This document shows positions 30,357-33,365 of a DNA stretch of 33,365 nucleotides, one piece after another. Origin of the DNA: CAYSRC01 sp964433495 (GTDB lineage: Bacteria; Bacillota; Clostridia; Oscillospirales; Ruminococcaceae); NCBI GenBank assembly GCA_964433495.1, contig CAYSRC010000026.1:1-33365 (forward strand). The letters run 5' to 3'. Position numbers and translations under genes: made by a program. Under the pieces are notes generated by a model. That model was not told the origin of the DNA. It saw only the letters and a list, made by a program, of their open reading frames with translations, and did not search any database. The first letter of the stretch is position 1. Every line of letters starts with the position of its first letter.

Positions 30357-32573
30357 TTGGCGTTTAATGAGGGAACGGAAAAGGAGTGCATAAAGGGCAC
30401 CGTCGAGGACATCGTGTACAAGAACACCGAGACGGGCTTTGCGGTGCTTGTGCTCGCGGTGGACGGCGAGCCCGTCACCGTCGTGGGCGAGCTCGCCGCC
30501 GCCGACGAGGGGGAGGAGCTGACGGTGTGGGGCGAGTTCACCGCCCACCCGACCTACGGCGAGCAGTTCAAGGCGAGCGCGTGCGAGATCACCCTGCCGT
30601 CGGGCTCGGCGGCAATCCTGCGCTATCTGTCGGGCGGTGCGGTCGCGGGGGTGGGGCCGACCTACGCCCGCAGGATTGTCGACGCCTTCGGCGACAGGGC
30701 GCTCGACGTCATGGCGCACGAGCCGAAGCGGCTCGCGTCGATAAAGGGCATCTCACCCAAAAAGGCCGAGGCGATCTGCGCCGAGTTCCGCAAGATCTAC
30801 GGGGTGCGCGAGGCGCTCGGCAAGCTGGGTGCGCTCGGCCTCGAGACGGGCGACGCGCTCATGCTCTACAAGGCGTACGGCGATATCACGCCCGACATCG
30901 TGGGCGATAACCCCTATATCATGTGCGGCTTCCCGCTCTACAAGCCGTTTGAGTTTGCGGACGGCATCGCGGGCGGCCTCGGCCTCACGGGCGACCACAA
31001 ATACAGGATACGCGCGGGGCTCGTCTACATCCTGCGCCACAACCTCGGCAACGGGCACACCTGCATCCCGACGGACAAGCTCATCGACTCGGCCTACAAC
31101 TACCTCGCCGTCGGGCGTGACCCGGTCGAGATCGAGCTGTATGAGGCAGCGGACGAGGGCTTTTTAAAAATTGACACGGCGGACGGCGACGAGCGGGTGT
31201 TTCTGCCCGAGATGCTCGAGAAGGAGCGGTATATCGCCGAGCGCCTGCTGCTGCTCTCGCGCCTGCAATTCGCGCCGCCCGAGAGCGCCGAGAGCATGAT
31301 CGACGACTTTCAGCGCAAGAGCGGCATCGTGTACGAGCAGCTTCAGCGGCAGGCGGTGAAGAGCGCGCTCTCGAGCGGGGTCGTGGTCATCACGGGCGGG
31401 CCCGGAACCGGCAAGACGACCGCGCTCAACGCGATTATCGCGCTGTGCGAGCAGAACGGCGACAGGGTCATGCTCGCCGCGCCCACGGGGCGTGCGGCAA
31501 AGCGGCTGTCCGAGCTCACCGGCAAGCAGGCAAAGACCATTCACCGCCTGTTGGAGGTGGACTATCGCGGCGACGCGCAGGAGGTGCGCTTTGTCCACGA
31601 CGAGAACAAGCCGCTGAACGGTGACGTGGTGGTCGTGGACGAGATGTCGATGGTCGACGTCTCGCTCTTTGACGCGCTGCTTCGCGGCATCCGCCCGCAG
31701 TGCCGCCTTGTGCTCGTCGGCGACTTCAACCAGCTGCCCTCGGTCGGCGCGGGCAACCTGCTGCGCGACATCATCGACAGCGGGGTGTGCGAGACGGTCG
31801 AGTTCAGCAGGATATTCCGACAGGCGGCCGAGAGCCTTATCGTCGTCAACGCCCACAGGATTGTGGGCGGGGACGAGCCCGACCTCGACGTGAGGCAGAA
31901 GGACTTTTTCTTTATCGACGTCGAGCGCAGCCGCGGCGTCGACTACATATGCGACCTCGCGGGCAGGCGGCTGCCCCGGGCATACGGCTATGACCCGCTG
32001 TCCGACATCCAGATCCTGACCCCCTCGCGCATAGGCGAGATGGGCGCCGCCGCGCTCAACGACGGGCTGCGGGCGCGGCTCAACCCCCCGGGGGAGTCGA
32101 AGCAGGAGACACGGCTGATGGGCCAGCTCTTTCGCGAGGGCGACCGGGTGATGCAGGTGCGCAACAACTACGACATCGAGTGGACGCGGGACGGCGGCGA
32201 AAAGGGCCTCGGCGTGTTCAACGGCGACGTCGGGATTATCAGGGCGGTCAACAGGCGGGACGGGACGCTGACCTGCATCTTTGACGACAAGACGGTCGTC
32301 TATTCGTTTGACGCGGCGCGCCAGCTCGAGCCCGCCTTTGCGGTGACGGTGCACAAGAGCCAGGGCAGCGAGTATCCCGCCGTCATCCTCGCACTCGGCG
32401 GGGTGCCGCGCAGGCTGTGCTACCGCAATCTGCTCTACACCGCGGTGACAAGGGCGAAGGAGCTGCTGGTGCTCGTGGGCGAGCGAAACGTGGTCACCGC
32501 GATGGTCGCGAACGACCGCAAGATGCTGCGGTATACCGGTCTTCGCAGCTTTTTGGAGGAGGGCGCGCCTTGA
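30357..32573 (+). CDS. recD2: RecD2-type ATP-dependent DNA helicase
   Basis: A 738-aa 5'-3' superfamily 1B helicase of the long RecD-like type found in bacteria without RecBC. The extended N-terminal region (1-330) includes an OB-like start (KGTVEDIVYKNTETGFAVLVL) and helix-hairpin-helix stretches (GISPKKAEAICAEF). Walker A GGPGTGKTT is near residue 345-353, Walker B VDEMSMVD near 427, and the C-terminal motifs VTVHKSQGSEYPAV and LYTAVTRAKELLVLVG follow. The TTG start at 30357 has AAAGGAA about 11 nt upstream. Its stop overlaps the comF start. Confidence 0.95.
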   Translation: MAFNEGTEKECIKGTVEDIVYKNTETGFAVLVLAVDGEPVTVVGELAAADEGEELTVWGEFTAHPTYGEQFKASACEITLPSGSAAILRYLSGGAVAGVGPTYARRIVDAFGDRALDVMAHEPKRLASIKGISPKKAEAICAEFRKIYGVREALGKLGALGLETGDALMLYKAYGDITPDIVGDNPYIMCGFPLYKPFEFADGIAGGLGLTGDHKYRIRAGLVYILRHNLGNGHTCIPTDKLIDSAYNYLAVGRDPVEIELYEAADEGFLKIDTADGDERVFLPEMLEKERYIAERLLLLSRLQFAPPESAESMIDDFQRKSGIVYEQLQRQAVKSALSSGVVVITGGPGTGKTTALNAIIALCEQNGDRVMLAAPTGRAAKRLSELTGKQAKTIHRLLEVDYRGDAQEVRFVHDENKPLNGDVVVVDEMSMVDVSLFDALLRGIRPQCRLVLVGDFNQLPSVGAGNLLRDIIDSGVCETVEFSRIFRQAAESLIVVNAHRIVGGDEPDLDVRQKDFFFIDVERSRGVDYICDLAGRRLPRAYGYDPLSDIQILTPSRIGEMGAAALNDGLRARLNPPGESKQETRLMGQLFREGDRVMQVRNNYDIEWTRDGGEKGLGVFNGDVGIIRAVNRRDGTLTCIFDDKTVVYSFDAARQLEPAFAVTVHKSQGSEYPAVILALGGVPRRLCYRNLLYTAVTRAKELLVLVGERNVVTAMVANDRKMLRYTGLRSFLEEGAP

Positions 32574-33268
32574 GCGCCGGCGCGGGCTCGAGGCGGCTTG
32601 CGAAGCTCGCCGAAACGGCTGCAAGGCTGTTCTTTCCCGCGCGGTGCCTCGTGTGCGGCCGCGTCACGGCGGGTGAGCTTGTGTGTGAGGGCTGCCGCGG
32701 GCAGCTTGATCGCTGCGTCGGGACACGTGTTTTGGATGTCGGCGCGCTGCGGCGGGAGGGCATCGAGAGCCTCGACGGGGCGCTGTGCTGTTTTCGGTAT
32801 GAGGGCGCGGCCGAGGAGATCGTCAAGCGCATGAAGTTCGGCGGCGAGCGGTGGCTCGCACGGGACATCGCCGCCGTTATGGCCGAGGCGTACGAACACG
32901 AGGGCTTCGGCGGGGTCGACGCGGTGTGCTGTGTGCCCGCCTGCGAGGACGACCGCGAGGGGCGTCTCCGCGCGGGGCTGATGACCAAGACCTTTGCCCG
33001 CATGTCGGGGCTTGCGCCCGACGCCGGGCTTTTGGTGAAGGTGCGGCGGACGAAAAAGCAGCACCTTTTGGGGCACGACGAGCGGCGTACGAACCTCATA
33101 AACGCCTTTCGCGCGGGCAGGGATGACCTCGGCAGCCTCAGCGCGCTTGTCGTCGACGACGTGATGACGACGGGCAGGACGCTCGACGAGTGCGCCGCCG
33201 CGCTCAAGACTGCGGGCGCGAAACGGGTGTACGCGGCGGTGTTTGCGCGCCCCGAGCGCAAGGCATGA
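32570..33268 (+). CDS. comF: ComF family phosphoribosyltransferase-like protein
   Basis: A 232-aa protein with an N-terminal zinc-finger pattern (CLVCG ... CEGC, residues about 26-46), characteristic of ComF and related amidophosphoribosyltransferase-like proteins, and a C-terminal PRTase domain with the PRPP loop LVVDDVMTTGRTLDECA near residue 194-210. VKVRRTKKQHLLGHDERR is the usual preceding motif. ComF is needed for DNA uptake in competent Firmicutes, but homologues occur widely in non-competent species. The start is the TTG at 32570, overlapping the recD2 stop (TTGA), with GGAGGA 9 nt upstream. Confidence 0.92.
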   Translation: MSAGAGSRRLAKLAETAARLFFPARCLVCGRVTAGELVCEGCRGQLDRCVGTRVLDVGALRREGIESLDGALCCFRYEGAAEEIVKRMKFGGERWLARDIAAVMAEAYEHEGFGGVDAVCCVPACEDDREGRLRAGLMTKTFARMSGLAPDAGLLVKVRRTKKQHLLGHDERRTNLINAFRAGRDDLGSLSALVVDDVMTTGRTLDECAAALKTAGAKRVYAAVFARPERKA

Positions 33269-33365
33269 CGGGGCGCGGGGCGCGAAAGCGCACGGGGAAA
33301 GAGAATTGAGAGGGCGGCTGTCGGCCTAAAGGGGGCTGTGGAGATGGGACGCCCCTGTGCTGCTG
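33269..33365. other. Window end, no supported gene
   Basis: After comF there are 97 bp with no complete feature. An ATG at 33344 preceded by GTGGAG could open a gene on the plus strand, but only seven codons remain. Confidence 0.4.

Noticed and set aside
33344..33365. Start of a new gene after comF
   Set aside because: Only seven codons remain in the window, too few to support a call.

Overview
The window is visibly GC-rich, but its signals are those of a low-level-taxonomy Firmicute: GGAGG ribosome-binding sites, sigma-A type promoters, TTG/GTG starts, FakA and Asp23/Gls24 proteins, a glnA-ANTAR pair, an M-box riboswitch before mgtE, and a DacF-type carboxypeptidase. I infer a GC-rich member of the Clostridia, perhaps an uncultured gut Oscillospirales-like lineage. 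No plasmid, phage or transposase gene, no CRISPR array and no tRNA or rRNA was recognised, so this looks like chromosomal backbone with repeat-filled gaps.

Layout. Positions 1-560 are gene-free and hold repeats. At 721-3488 lies a compact three-gene N-acetyl sugar amidotransferase module (PP-loop amidotransferase, HisF-like, HisH-like) behind a strong promoter and a terminator-like leader hairpin. Its 3' end carries a 17-bp tandem repeat and a terminator. From 3600 to 4400 come hairpins and the start of a broken lipoprotein gene. Reading leftwards from 10856 is an operon asp23/gls24 - fakA - recG - dacF, followed by a YgjV-GNAT fusion gene. cysE sits just upstream with its own promoter. The gap at 11911-12607 is full of palindromes. 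A degenerate HPr-like protein and glnA-ANTAR are divergently transcribed around 12830-13230.

From 15436 there is a TetR regulator, then an apparent export operon: a DUF308/HdeD-like membrane protein, an MMPL/RND transporter, a secreted LxxG-heptad protein, and (after a large hairpin) a radical SAM enzyme. Next are ruvX, a HicB-like/DinB-like fusion, a second repeat cluster (24080-24540), mscS, a DUF2179 membrane protein, and a TSUP transporter split into two overlapping half-genes. Further right are M-box-mgtE, a nitroreductase, a tiny membrane protein, and recD2-comF.

Most genes are housekeeping: nitrogen and cysteine assimilation, Mg2+ uptake, recombination, peptidoglycan trimming, fatty-acid phosphorylation. 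The most unusual items are the isolated sugar-amidination module with an attenuator-like leader and a HisF Asp130-to-Glu change; the TetR-DUF308-MMPL-LxxG-radical SAM neighbourhood; the HPr-like protein lacking its phosphorylatable histidine; three unusual fusions or splits; and dispersed intergenic repeats shared between distant gaps. All structure and promoter calls are by eye.
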